A stretch of DNA of 64,000 nucleotides, from assembly GCA_964434165.1 (NCBI GenBank), contig CAYSUS010000005.1, positions 66,721 through 130,720 on the forward strand, written 5' to 3'. This DNA comes from CAYSUS01 sp964434165 (GTDB lineage: Bacteria > Planctomycetota > Planctomycetia > Pirellulales > Thermoguttaceae). The notes beneath the pieces were generated by a model. The model was not told where the DNA came from. It searched no databases and saw nothing but the letters and a program-made list of their open reading frames with translations. The translations under genes were made by a program, and so were the position numbers. Position 1 is the stretch's first letter, and every line of letters begins with the position of its first letter. Below are positions 34,093-42,611 of this stretch, in pieces.

Positions 34093-36447
34093 CTATTGCG
34101 GCACCCCTTCGGTGCGCAGGCCCAAGGGCTCCAGGACCGTGCCGTCGGGCAATGTGAACGGCTCTCGGCCGAAGTTCACCGTCACCCTCACCCCCCCGGC
34201 GAACTCGGTCTGCTGCACGGCGCGGTCTGGCGTGAGCCAGGCGTGCGAGAGCATCTCGCGGTAGCCGGTCGCCCGGGCCACGGGCGCGGCCGTGCGATAG
34301 CTCTGGACGAACCGCTCGCGATTCTCCTCCCACCGCTTGCGGTGGAACATGAACATGGGCGGCGTGCCGTAGAGGGCGTTGAACAGGTCGCGGCGGTCCC
34401 ACAGCTTGGGGATCTTGTTGTTGTAGTCGCCCCAGTACCACTGGGCGACCACGCAGTCGTGATAGACCAGCTCCCACAGCGGGATGCGGTAGAAGTGCCC
34501 GGTCTGGAACTTCACGACGCGCTCGGGCGGATCCTCGACCAGCTCCATCATGGCCCGCCCGGCGTTGGGCACGCGGTAAGGGCCGAGGCTGAGCATCCCC
34601 TCGAAGTAGTGGACCACCGGCACGGCCGCCTCATGCCCGGTCTCGCTCCCCGTCACCAGGTTGCACTCGCGGCTGACCACGGCCAGGAGGTCCATCTTGA
34701 ACCGGCGGCTCTCGCTCCGGGTCATGGGGTGTTTCGGGTGATAGCACTCGCGCCACGGGGAGGCGGTCGTGGTGTCGATGAACCGGCAGCGGTAGGGGTG
34801 GGTCTTCAGCTCCTCCCGGATGCGGCGCCGCGCGTAGTCCGGGGCCAGGCGGTCGCAGAGCACGCCGCAGGAGATCATCGAGCCGTCCCTGGCCTTCACG
34901 CGCCAGCCGCGGACCCACTGGCCGCTGGCGTCGATGCACAGGTCGTCGGGCCAGGCCGCGCTGGTCCAGTCGGGATGCACCCCGCGGAGCCTGGGGAACT
35001 CGGCCGGGTTCATCGCGTCCTGGTAGATGTCGTACCGGCTGGTGAGCACGCCCATGGCGTTCATCTGCTCGATTTCCTCCGGCTTGGAGCGGTGGCTCCA
35101 GAGGATTCGCTCGATGCCGGCCTCCTGGAGCCTGCGGCACCACGCGACCGGATCGCCGTCCCAACACCAGATGTTGACCGCGCCGACGAGCAGGTCCACG
35201 TCGGGGTCCTTCTCCCGCTTCTCGGCAAGGGTCACCAGCAGGCCCGTCTTTCTGGCGTGCTCGCGGTACCGCTTGGCCATGGCCACGTAGCCGCCCTGGT
35301 CGAACAGGCAGTAGCGGATGCGGCGCGTGGGGCCGAAGCGGCCCTTCTGCGCCAGCCAGCGCGGGGCCAGGCACAGGCGCCCGGCCACGCGCGGGACGCG
35401 TACGCCCGCGTCGTCCGGCGTCTCCACGATCGCCATCAGGGCGTTATTCGTGTGCGCGTCGGTCATGCCCCAGAAGCCCATGCACAGGCCGTGGCCGCCG
35501 TAGAGGCAGTAATACATCTCCGGCAGGCTCTCGTCGTCGGCCGGATAGCTGATGCCCTCGTTGACCGGCAGGATGAGCACGTCGCCCCGCTCGGCCGCGA
35601 ACGGATGCGGCCAGCCGATCGACTGGGGCATCGGGCCCTGGGAGGAGAGCTCCACGGTGATCTCGGGCAGGTCCTCGACCAGGCGCACGGCCGCCTTCAC
35701 GTCGAGCGTCCCGGAGGAGTCGAGCAGGCGGAGGTCGAAGCCGCCGCTGGCCGGCGCGGCGTCGAGCACGAACAGGCCGTCGCCTTCCAGCGCGCGCTGC
35801 TTCCAGGTCCGCTGCGAACGGCGGTCGAGCACGGTGAGCGTGGCGTCTTTGGTGTCGAGCGCGACGCGGAGCCGGGCGTTCTCGGCCGCAAGCGACTTGG
35901 GCAGGTCCCTGGTGCGCAGATCGGCCACGTCGCCTGCCCGCCGCAGCGCGAGGTCGTCGAACCGCGCGGCGAGCTTGCCGTTTCCCATCGCCCTGGCCTG
36001 GATCTGCGCGGCCCCCGGCGGGATGACCAGTCGCGACCGGAGGGCGTGCCAGCCGTCGCCCCCGGGGACCCTGGCCGCGCCGTACGACCACGAGACGGCC
36101 TTGCCGTCCGGGCCGTAGAGGATGACGCTGATCTCGGCCGCGCCCGGCCCGCGGACCTGGCCGAAGCCGGTCAGCTCGTAGATCTGCCCGCGCTGGACGT
36201 CGATGCGCGGCTGCTGCGTGAGACTCCAGTCCTTCTCGCCGTCGTGCTCGATGAGAACACAACGGGAGCCGCCATGCGGGTCCTTTTCATCGACGACCGC
36301 CCGACCGCCCCCGGAGCGGCTCCAGAAGTCGTGCCAGCCGCGGAGGGCCTCTTGGTGCTCGAAGTCGCCATTGACCAGCAGGTTCTCGGCGGCGGTGGCG
36401 TGGGACGCGGCGGCAAGAAGGAAGGACAACGCGAGGAAGCGGATCAT
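34093..36447 (-). CDS. Secreted glycoside-hydrolase-like protein with N-terminal carbohydrate-binding-like domain
   Basis: A 784-residue exported protein (signal peptide LALSFLLAAASHATAAE). Residues 20-160 form a CBM-like beta-sandwich (NLLVNGDFEHQEALRGWHDF, SRCVLIEHDGEKDWSL, ELTGFGQVRGPG). The rest resembles DUF5696/GH101-like TIM-barrel glycosidases: RDFIDTTTASP-like (here CRFIDTTTASPWRECYHPKH), AVNIWCWDGDPVAWCRRLQE, GSETGHEAAVPVVHYFEG. Asp/Glu residues in these barrels usually act as catalysts, but I cannot assign them. It probably cleaves a glycan outside the cell, and sits between other carbohydrate-related genes. Confidence 0.65.
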   Translation of the reverse strand: MIRFLALSFLLAAASHATAAENLLVNGDFEHQEALRGWHDFWSRSGGGRAVVDEKDPHGGSRCVLIEHDGEKDWSLTQQPRIDVQRGQIYELTGFGQVRGPGAAEISVILYGPDGKAVSWSYGAARVPGGDGWHALRSRLVIPPGAAQIQARAMGNGKLAARFDDLALRRAGDVADLRTRDLPKSLAAENARLRVALDTKDATLTVLDRRSQRTWKQRALEGDGLFVLDAAPASGGFDLRLLDSSGTLDVKAAVRLVEDLPEITVELSSQGPMPQSIGWPHPFAAERGDVLILPVNEGISYPADDESLPEMYYCLYGGHGLCMGFWGMTDAHTNNALMAIVETPDDAGVRVPRVAGRLCLAPRWLAQKGRFGPTRRIRYCLFDQGGYVAMAKRYREHARKTGLLVTLAEKREKDPDVDLLVGAVNIWCWDGDPVAWCRRLQEAGIERILWSHRSKPEEIEQMNAMGVLTSRYDIYQDAMNPAEFPRLRGVHPDWTSAAWPDDLCIDASGQWVRGWRVKARDGSMISCGVLCDRLAPDYARRRIREELKTHPYRCRFIDTTTASPWRECYHPKHPMTRSESRRFKMDLLAVVSRECNLVTGSETGHEAAVPVVHYFEGMLSLGPYRVPNAGRAMMELVEDPPERVVKFQTGHFYRIPLWELVYHDCVVAQWYWGDYNNKIPKLWDRRDLFNALYGTPPMFMFHRKRWEENRERFVQSYRTAAPVARATGYREMLSHAWLTPDRAVQQTEFAGGVRVTVNFGREPFTLPDGTVLEPLGLRTEGVPQ

Positions 36448-36482
36448 GGCGGGGCTTGTGGGTTCGGGTGGCGGGGCTCGAA

Positions 36483-36513
36483 GACTCCCGAAGTCTTGGA
36501 GACTTCGGAAGTC
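36483..36513. repeat. Family A palindrome, tandem copy 1
   Basis: GACTCCCGAAGTCT (36483-36496), loop TGG, AGACTTCGGAAGTC (36500-36513), one mismatch in 14 bp. It lies 36 bases upstream of the start of the glycoside-hydrolase-like gene on the minus strand. Confidence 0.82.
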
Positions 36514-36534
36514 CGCTTCGACACGCTACTGCGC

Positions 36535-36558
36535 AAGTCTCGGAGACTTCGGAAGTCC
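36535..36558. repeat. Family A palindrome, tandem copy 2 (left arm truncated)
   Basis: AAGTCT, loop CGG, AGACTT and then CGGAAGTCC: the right arm is complete but the left arm is shortened. A 23-base block (36542-36564) is identical to 36498-36520, so the two copies are a direct duplication. Confidence 0.78.
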
Positions 36559-36881
36559 GCTTCGGCTCGAAGCCAGTCTAACCCGAAGCCGGGACGGGTC
36601 AACGCATGCCCTGGCCGCCGAGCACCGCGATTTGGCCGGCGTGCTTGCTCGCCGCGTAGCCGATCCCGTGCGGGGCGCCGCGTTGCGCGGTACGATCGCC
36701 CGGTAGTGCAGGAACGCCGGCCCGGCGGTTCTTCATATGTGGCCAGATCCCATCGCGGCGCTTGCGCGCGGCTTGATCGTTGGGGTGGCGCACTCGCGCT
36801 GCTAGCGCGGCGCCGGAGACGTTCAGGGGTGCTTCCAGTCCGTGGGCTGCCGCCACTTCGGGACCGGTCGAGCCGGTCCCG

Positions 36882-38351
36882 CTACCGCACCCGATACATC
36901 GTGAAGTCATCATTCCCCCAGGCCGGCTCCAGCCGGTCGCGGTTCCGCGCCACGAAGTCCCGGGCGTAGGCCAGCGTCTCGGGCTGCTCGTAGCCGTCCA
37001 TGGCATCGTCGCGACGGAGGACAACGAAGTGTTTGGCGCCGATCCGCTCGAAATAGTCCCACAGTGCGGCGTCCTCGGCCGGCTGGTGATAGACCGACGA
37101 GGTCCGCCCGGCCAGGAGCGACATCACGCGAGGCTTGACGAAGACCACCACGTCGTCGGGCGCGGTGCGCTGGCGGACCTGTTCGAACAGCTCGACCGAC
37201 TCGGGCCGGGCGACGCCTTCCTCGAGCGGGCCGAAGCGGCGCGTGGTGAGCACCGCCGCGTAGGAGGCGATGGCCCCGCCGGCCAGGGCAACGATCAGCC
37301 CTCGCTTCAGAAGCGGCCGGGCGGCGAGGCAGGGCAGCTCCAGCGCGGCCATGGCATAGAAGAGCCACAGGGGCAGGACCGGATACAGCATGCGCATGCC
37401 CTGGTAGCTCGGCCAGAGCGCCACCACCCCGAGATACAGTAGGGGAAACACCTCGCGGAAGTGCGCGCCGCGGCGGACCGTGGACGCGTAGCCGACGAGC
37501 GAGAGGATGGTGACCGCGAGGAACAGCGCGGCGGCGCCCGGCCTGAAATAGCCGTTTCGCCAGAAGGCGGCGGCCTGGCGCGCGTAGCCGACGGCGTTGC
37601 CCGCCAGGGCGGCCACGTCGGTGCTGAGCTGATCGAAGTAGCTGCCTCCGCTGTGCACCAGCATCCCCTGGAAGAGGAGCAGCGCGCCGAACACCGCGCA
37701 GGCTCCCAGCGAGGCGAGCGTGATTCGCCGCAGCCGAAGCAGCTCGGCCAGGACCATGGCCGGCGCGATCACGATGCCCACCGTGCGCGTGCCGTAGGCC
37801 AGGTAGGCGCAGAGCCCTGCCGCCACGTACCAGGCCGCGCGGCGGCCCGGGCGGTCGGCCCTCTTGTCGCCCTCGTGCACCAGCAGCATGGTCAGGTAGA
37901 GGAAGGCCAGGAACGGCAGGTCGGAGCCGATGACGTTGGTCTCATCCAGGAAGAAGTGGTTCAGGCCCAGCAGCAGCACCAGCGCGGCCAGGTAGCCCCA
38001 GGGCAGGTCGTCGCGCAAGGCGGCCCACACCGCGGCCAGCGCCACGAGCAGCGAGCCGATCATCACGCCCTTCATCGCCTCCAGGTCGAGCCCCCGGGCG
38101 GCATGCAGGGGGGCCAGCAGCAGGGGGGCGACCGGCGGATAGGTGGGCGGGCCGACCTGCGGGTAGTCGGGGTTGTAGAGGTAGCCGGTCTGGGCGTAAG
38201 GCCGGCCTTCGGCCAGGTTCCGCGCGTGGAGCACGTACATGGCGAAGTCGCCGCCCCAGACGTGGCCTGGCCGGATGGCGGCCACGTGGGCGGCCCCCAC
38301 CAGGGCAAGGAGCCCGATCGCGCCGGCAAGCGGAAGGGACGTGTTTCGCAT
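36882..38351 (-). CDS. GT39-like polytopic membrane glycosyltransferase
   Basis: A 489-residue protein with about 10-12 membrane segments. The first loop, VWGGDFAMYVLHARNLAEGR with an Asp followed by aromatic residues, matches the acidic motif of ArnT/PMT-type (GT39/GT83) glycosyltransferases that use lipid-linked sugars. A C-terminal periplasmic-type domain (DVVVFVKPRVMSLLAGRTSS, KHFVVLRRDDAMDGYEQPET) is also usual. It transfers a sugar to lipid or protein; target unknown. ATG 38351 opens the first helix; the frame extends upstream without homology. The gene is divergent from the GYD gene. Confidence 0.78.
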   Translation of the reverse strand: MRNTSLPLAGAIGLLALVGAAHVAAIRPGHVWGGDFAMYVLHARNLAEGRPYAQTGYLYNPDYPQVGPPTYPPVAPLLLAPLHAARGLDLEAMKGVMIGSLLVALAAVWAALRDDLPWGYLAALVLLLGLNHFFLDETNVIGSDLPFLAFLYLTMLLVHEGDKRADRPGRRAAWYVAAGLCAYLAYGTRTVGIVIAPAMVLAELLRLRRITLASLGACAVFGALLLFQGMLVHSGGSYFDQLSTDVAALAGNAVGYARQAAAFWRNGYFRPGAAALFLAVTILSLVGYASTVRRGAHFREVFPLLYLGVVALWPSYQGMRMLYPVLPLWLFYAMAALELPCLAARPLLKRGLIVALAGGAIASYAAVLTTRRFGPLEEGVARPESVELFEQVRQRTAPDDVVVFVKPRVMSLLAGRTSSVYHQPAEDAALWDYFERIGAKHFVVLRRDDAMDGYEQPETLAYARDFVARNRDRLEPAWGNDDFTMYRVR

Positions 38352-38690
38352 GAATCCTCTCTGGCGCCGAACCGGCGGAAGGCGGGATGCCACGGATCCG
38401 CTTGCCAGGGGCGTGCTGGGAACACGGGCAGACAAGCTGCCCGGGACACCCGACGCGCGACCTGCGGGCCTGCAGCTTTGGCGGAGGGGGACCGCTCCGT
38501 TTTCGCTTCGCGAAGACACGGCAGTCCCCGATGGGAAATCCTACCTCGCCCGTTCGCCGCCGTACCGGGCGGTGAGGCTACTTCCTGGGCGGCCGCAGAT
38601 TTGCTATCACTGCGCCAGGTTGCACGCTGCGTCGTTGCGCGTGTGGGGCACGCTTGCCCTCGGTTTCCGCATTCACGAAGGGGAGTCGCC
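38352..38690. other. Divergent intergenic region with an ACAAG-loop hairpin
   Basis: The 339 bases between the GT39-like gene and the GYD gene include a 7-bp hairpin with an ACAAG loop (38425-38443), described as a repeat. The rest shows no gene; the promoter of the GYD gene should lie toward 38600-38680. Confidence 0.5.
38425..38443. repeat. ACAAG-loop hairpin, family B copy 1
   Basis: CGGGCAG (38425-38431), loop ACAAG, CTGCCCG (38437-38443). A related hairpin in the permease gene (41409-41431) has the same loop on the minus strand with CACGGGCTG / CAGCCCGTG arms, so the loop is kept while the stem changes on both sides. Confidence 0.75.
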
Positions 38691-38978
38691 ATGGCCACGT
38701 TCATCATGTTCGGCAAGTACACGCAGGAGGGGCTCAAGGGGATGAGCGCCGCGCGGACCAAGAAGGCCGGGGCCCTGGTCAAGAAGCTCGGCGGCGAGAT
38801 CCAGGCGATCTACGCCACGCTGGGCGAATGCGACCTGGTGTGCGTGGCCGACCTTCCCAGCGTCGAGGCGGCCATGCAGGCCTCGGTGGGGCTGGGCAAG
38901 ATGACCGGCATCGCCTTCACCACCGCGCCGGCCGTCTCGGTCGAGGAGTTCGACAAGCTGATGGGCGGAGCGAAGTAG
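38691..38978 (+). CDS. GYD domain protein
   Basis: A 95-residue protein, ATFIMFGKYTQEGLKGMSAA, then AGALVKKLGGEIQAIYATLG, ECDLVCVADLPSVEAAMQAS and FTTAPAVSVEEF. This is the complete GYD domain (a small ferredoxin-like fold, PF08734) of unknown function. ATG 38691 opens the first strand and has a GGGGAG site upstream. It is convergent with the ABC permease gene, three bases from its end. Confidence 0.88.
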   Translation: MATFIMFGKYTQEGLKGMSAARTKKAGALVKKLGGEIQAIYATLGECDLVCVADLPSVEAAMQASVGLGKMTGIAFTTAPAVSVEEFDKLMGGAK

Positions 38979-38981
38979 GGC

Positions 38982-41900
38982 TCACTCGCCCCGCAGCGAT
39001 TCCAACAGCGGCGCCCGGAGCGTGGCTCGCACCGCCGCCAGACCCGCCAGCAGGCCCACGGCCAGGACCAGACCGAGCGTGCCCGCCAGAGGCCACCACG
39101 GGATGATCGCCCGGCCGCCGAACAGGTGCGGCAGCACGGCCACCAGGGCGGCCGCCGCGCCGCAGCCCAGCCCGGCCACCAGCAGCGTGGCGTTCTCCAG
39201 CGTCACCAGGGCGGCGAGCATGGCCCGGCGAAAGCCGGCCGCGCGGAGCAGGGCCAGCTCGCGGCGGCGCTCCAAGACGTTGCGCAACTGCACGGCGGCC
39301 AGGCCGAACGTGCCCAGCAGCAACCCCAGTCCGCCCACGGTCTGGAACGTGGAAAGGTAGGTGTTCTGCACGGCCATGAACGCGGCCAGTCGCTGGCCGG
39401 TGGGTTCGACCGCGAGGCCGTAATCGCCCAGCACGCGCCGCAGGGTCTTGGCCACTTCGCCGGCCAGCTCCGGGTCGCACTCGATGAGGAAGAAGCGGTG
39501 GCCGCTCACCTCGGGGAAGTGCTCCTCGAAGGCGCCCTCGGCCATGAGCAGGTCGCCGTGCAGGATGCAGACGGTTAGCAGGCCCACGATCTTCAGACGC
39601 AAGGGGCGGCCCTGGCCGTCGCGGATATCAAGCATCTCGCCCAGCCCCTTGTGGAGCGAATACTGGGCCATGTCCGACTCCAGGACGACCGGCACCAGCG
39701 TCCGGCCCTCCGCGTCGCGGCCCCAGTCCTTCTGGAGCAGAACCCAGGGATTCTCCCGCTCCTCGGGCGTCTGGGCCAGCGAGCTCGCCCAGCGGAAGCC
39801 GTCGCGGCGGATCATCGCCTCGGGGATCGCCAGCACGCGGGGCTGGCGGGGCTGGTAGAGGTTCAGGCAGCTCGCGTCGTCGCCCGGCTTGACGCGCAGC
39901 GGCGTGACGTCGAAGTCGGCTCGGCTGAGCAGGCGCTCGTCCTCCTCGGTGAAGCCGCCGATGGCGGTGCGGCCGTTGCGGGTGTCGAGGTCCTGGTAAA
40001 TCGGCTGCGTGCTCTGGGCGACCAGGGCGAAGCCGCCGTTGCCGCTGTCGAGATTCGGCTCCAGTCCCCGCGGGTCGAGCCGGAACGCGCTGATCGCCAC
40101 GATCACGAATGAGGCTGCGGCCACCAGGCCGATGGTCAGCGTGCTGCGGGCCGGGTTGCGCGCGGCGTTGCGCAGGGCGAGCCGGGCGAGGTTGCCGCGC
40201 CCGACGGCCACGGCCGGCCCGGTCCTGCCCGCGCGGAGGCGCCCGCCGACCAACGTGATCGCCGCGGCCAGCACCAGCGCCCCGGCGCCGAAGAACGCCC
40301 CGGCCTGGGCCATGTCGCGAAGCTGCATCGCCAACGCCCCGAGGCCGATCGCCCCTGCCAGGCACGCCGCAGCCAGCCACGTGTCCCAGCCGATTCCGCG
40401 TCGGGCGGGGGCAACCGCGGAACCCTCGTCGCCCACCTCGCCGGCAAGAAGCTTGCGCGGCGAGGCCCGGCCCGATCGCCACACCGCCCAGGCCGTGGCC
40501 GCCAGGGCGGCCACCAGGCCGCTGGCGTAGCCCCAGGCCAGGCTCGACCACTGCCAATGCAGCTCCAGAAACGGCGTGACCACCGCGGCCAGCCACAGCG
40601 TGCGCAGGCCCGCGATCATCAGCCACGCGTAGCCGATCCCTCCGGCCACGCCCAACAGGCTCCCCAGCGCGGCCACGACCAGGCCCTCGGCGATCAGCAG
40701 CCAAGAAACGCGCCGACGGCTGAAGCCCACCGCCGCCAGCAGGCCGAGCTGCTCGGCCCGGGCGTCGATGCCCAGCCGGAACAGCAGGGCCACGAGCATC
40801 ACGGCCGAGGCGATCAGAAACATGCTGAAGCCAAGGAACAGCAGGTTGAAGGACGTGGTGCCCTTCGAGGCCTCCAGCCCTTGGCGCTTGACCGGCTGGA
40901 ACACCAGCCCCAGCGCCTCGGGGTCGATCTCCAGTTGCGATGCGATCGCCTCGGCGGAGAGCGGCTCGGCGCCCTCGTCTTCCGGCGGCAGCACGCGAAT
41001 CGAGGTGGTCCGGCCAAAACGGCTTGCCCAAAGCTCTCGCCCCACGGCCAGCGACACGCAGGCCTTGGGCGTGCCGCGATAGTCCTCCCAGTACGTCTCG
41101 TCCTTGTCGCGGATCCGCTCGGCGTCGAACGGGAAGGGCGGGTCCCAGTCGCCCATCTCCAGCTTGTCGGTCACGCCGGGGACCTCGGGCATGAGCGTCG
41201 GGTCGGCGGCCTGGCTGTCCATGGGCACCACGGCCGCCAGGCGGAACTCCTCGGTCCGCTCCTCCACGCGGCTCTCCATGGTCTCGGGCAGGAAGTAGGT
41301 CAGGCGGATCGTGTCGCCCGGCTTGGCCCCCAGGTCGTCGGCCGCCCAGCGGTTGAGCATCATCGCCGGAGCATCGCCATCGCCTGCCACGGGCTGCTTG
41401 GCGCGTGCCACGGGCTGCTTGTCAGCCCGTGCTGGCTCATCTTCTCGTGCTGCTTCGTCCGTGGTCGGCTCCCCCTCGGCCTCCCCGAAAGCCAGCTTGC
41501 CCTCCTCCGTCAGGTCGATCCCCGTGACCGTGGAGTAGGGGATCGTCGTCTCACCGCAGGCGATTGTGTTGGCCAGGTAGGTCAATGCGGGCGCCAGCCG
41601 GTAGCTGCGGAGGCTCTTCTCGATCGCCTCCTCCAGGGGCCGTTCGAGCAGCAGCCGGTCCGAGCTGATCGTCAGTCCGCCGCGGGGAGACGGCCTGACC
41701 TGCACGCCGAGGTCCACAGCCGACGGCTGGAAGGCCCGGGCCAGGGCATCGTCGGCCTCCGGCGGCGGGGCCTCTTCGACGGACTGCCCGGCCACGAGGA
41801 TCGCGTTGGCTTGGCTCGGCCGGTCGAGCCGGTCGGCCAGCCAGTCTAGCTCGACCATGGCGTTACGGGGCACGTGCTGGCTGGGCCTGAGGCTGAATCG

Positions 41901-42554
41901 CGCAAGGCCCTCCATGCGGACCACGGCCGCGACCTTGATCCGCAGCGAGAGGACCGTATCGCGCTTGCGGCCCAGGGCGCTATCGGCGGGGATCAGCGAG
42001 GGCCGCGGCAGGCGCAGCAGCACGGCGTCGCCGGCCGTGACTTCCAACTGCCTGGCCACCTCCGCGTTGAGCACGATTTCGCGCCGCTTCGGCACCGGGA
42101 CGTAGCGGGTCTTCGTGACTTCAACCGCCTCGGGCAGCGCCCCCCCGCGGCGATCCTTCCCCACTTCGCGCATGCCCGACTGCATCTCCCACAGGCGGCG
42201 GTCGCAGCCGATCACCTGGACCTGGTTCGCCCGGCCGGGATTGTCCGGATCGGCGTTTTCCAGGCTGGCCTTGAGGAGGATGGCCGGGGCGGCCTTTGTG
42301 AAATGCTGCTGGAATTTGGGATTGGCAGCCAGGTCGTCGGCCAGCGAGGCGGGGAAGAAGCGGTCGCCCAGGAGCACCTCGTCGATCCGCCCCAGGCGCT
42401 TGAGCGTCAGGTCGCGGAGGCTCCCGCGCATCGAGTCGCCCACCACCAGCGCGCCGGCGAGCACGGCCGTGCCCGCCGCCACCCCCAGCGCCACCGCCAG
42501 GTGCGTGCGGCGGTAATAGACCAGCGAGCGGAGGATCAGGCGGAGGGGGGACAC
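38982..42554 (-). CDS. FtsX-type ABC exporter permease, large form
   Basis: A 1190-residue membrane protein with the MacB/FtsX architecture doubled: an N-terminal helix (LRSLVYYRRTHLAVALGVAA), a very long periplasmic domain to about residue 590, a first FtsX helix bundle (LFLGFSMFLIASAVMLVALL), a second soluble domain and a C-terminal bundle (ALVTLENATLLVAGLGCGAA). Such LolC/E- or MacB-like permeases export lipoproteins or drugs. GTG 42554 is the start that opens the first helix. A repeat-derived stretch of about 16 residues lies in the first periplasmic domain at about 41385-41431. The upstream ATPase gene is its partner. Confidence 0.88.
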   Translation of the reverse strand: MSPLRLILRSLVYYRRTHLAVALGVAAGTAVLAGALVVGDSMRGSLRDLTLKRLGRIDEVLLGDRFFPASLADDLAANPKFQQHFTKAAPAILLKASLENADPDNPGRANQVQVIGCDRRLWEMQSGMREVGKDRRGGALPEAVEVTKTRYVPVPKRREIVLNAEVARQLEVTAGDAVLLRLPRPSLIPADSALGRKRDTVLSLRIKVAAVVRMEGLARFSLRPSQHVPRNAMVELDWLADRLDRPSQANAILVAGQSVEEAPPPEADDALARAFQPSAVDLGVQVRPSPRGGLTISSDRLLLERPLEEAIEKSLRSYRLAPALTYLANTIACGETTIPYSTVTGIDLTEEGKLAFGEAEGEPTTDEAAREDEPARADKQPVARAKQPVAGDGDAPAMMLNRWAADDLGAKPGDTIRLTYFLPETMESRVEERTEEFRLAAVVPMDSQAADPTLMPEVPGVTDKLEMGDWDPPFPFDAERIRDKDETYWEDYRGTPKACVSLAVGRELWASRFGRTTSIRVLPPEDEGAEPLSAEAIASQLEIDPEALGLVFQPVKRQGLEASKGTTSFNLLFLGFSMFLIASAVMLVALLFRLGIDARAEQLGLLAAVGFSRRRVSWLLIAEGLVVAALGSLLGVAGGIGYAWLMIAGLRTLWLAAVVTPFLELHWQWSSLAWGYASGLVAALAATAWAVWRSGRASPRKLLAGEVGDEGSAVAPARRGIGWDTWLAAACLAGAIGLGALAMQLRDMAQAGAFFGAGALVLAAAITLVGGRLRAGRTGPAVAVGRGNLARLALRNAARNPARSTLTIGLVAAASFVIVAISAFRLDPRGLEPNLDSGNGGFALVAQSTQPIYQDLDTRNGRTAIGGFTEEDERLLSRADFDVTPLRVKPGDDASCLNLYQPRQPRVLAIPEAMIRRDGFRWASSLAQTPEERENPWVLLQKDWGRDAEGRTLVPVVLESDMAQYSLHKGLGEMLDIRDGQGRPLRLKIVGLLTVCILHGDLLMAEGAFEEHFPEVSGHRFFLIECDPELAGEVAKTLRRVLGDYGLAVEPTGQRLAAFMAVQNTYLSTFQTVGGLGLLLGTFGLAAVQLRNVLERRRELALLRAAGFRRAMLAALVTLENATLLVAGLGCGAAAALVAVLPHLFGGRAIIPWWPLAGTLGLVLAVGLLAGLAAVRATLRAPLLESLRGE
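41385..41431. repeat. ACAAG-loop hairpin and 16-nt direct repeat inside the permease gene, family B copy 2
   Basis: The 16-mer TGCCACGGGCTGCTTG occurs at 41385-41400 and again at 41406-41421. The second copy continues into CAGCCCGTG (41423-41431), which pairs with CACGGGCTG (41409-41417) around a loop that reads ACAAG on the minus strand. The segment is translated in frame, encoding a QPVARAKQPVA-type repeat. Confidence 0.8.
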
Positions 42555-42577
42555 GGGATGAATGAATGACGAATGAT

Positions 42578-42611
42578 GAATGACGAAGGGTAAATTTACC
42601 CTTCGTCATTC
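42578..42611. repeat. 34-bp perfect palindrome across a stop codon
   Basis: GAATGACGAAGGGTAAA (42578-42594) is followed directly by its exact reverse complement (42595-42611), with no loop. It covers the stop codon of the ABC ATPase gene (42606-42608) and the ribosome-site region of the permease gene. Further GAATGA-type units lie at 42559-42577. Confidence 0.9.

Larger units (their letters stand above)
36448..36881. other. Intergenic region with two family A repeat copies
   Basis: The 434 bases between the glycoside-hydrolase-like gene start and the end of the membrane protein gene hold two copies of the family A repeat (36483-36513 and 36535-36558). The 23-base block 36498-36520 recurs exactly at 36542-36564. 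No gene is evident in the rest (36565-36881). Confidence 0.65.
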
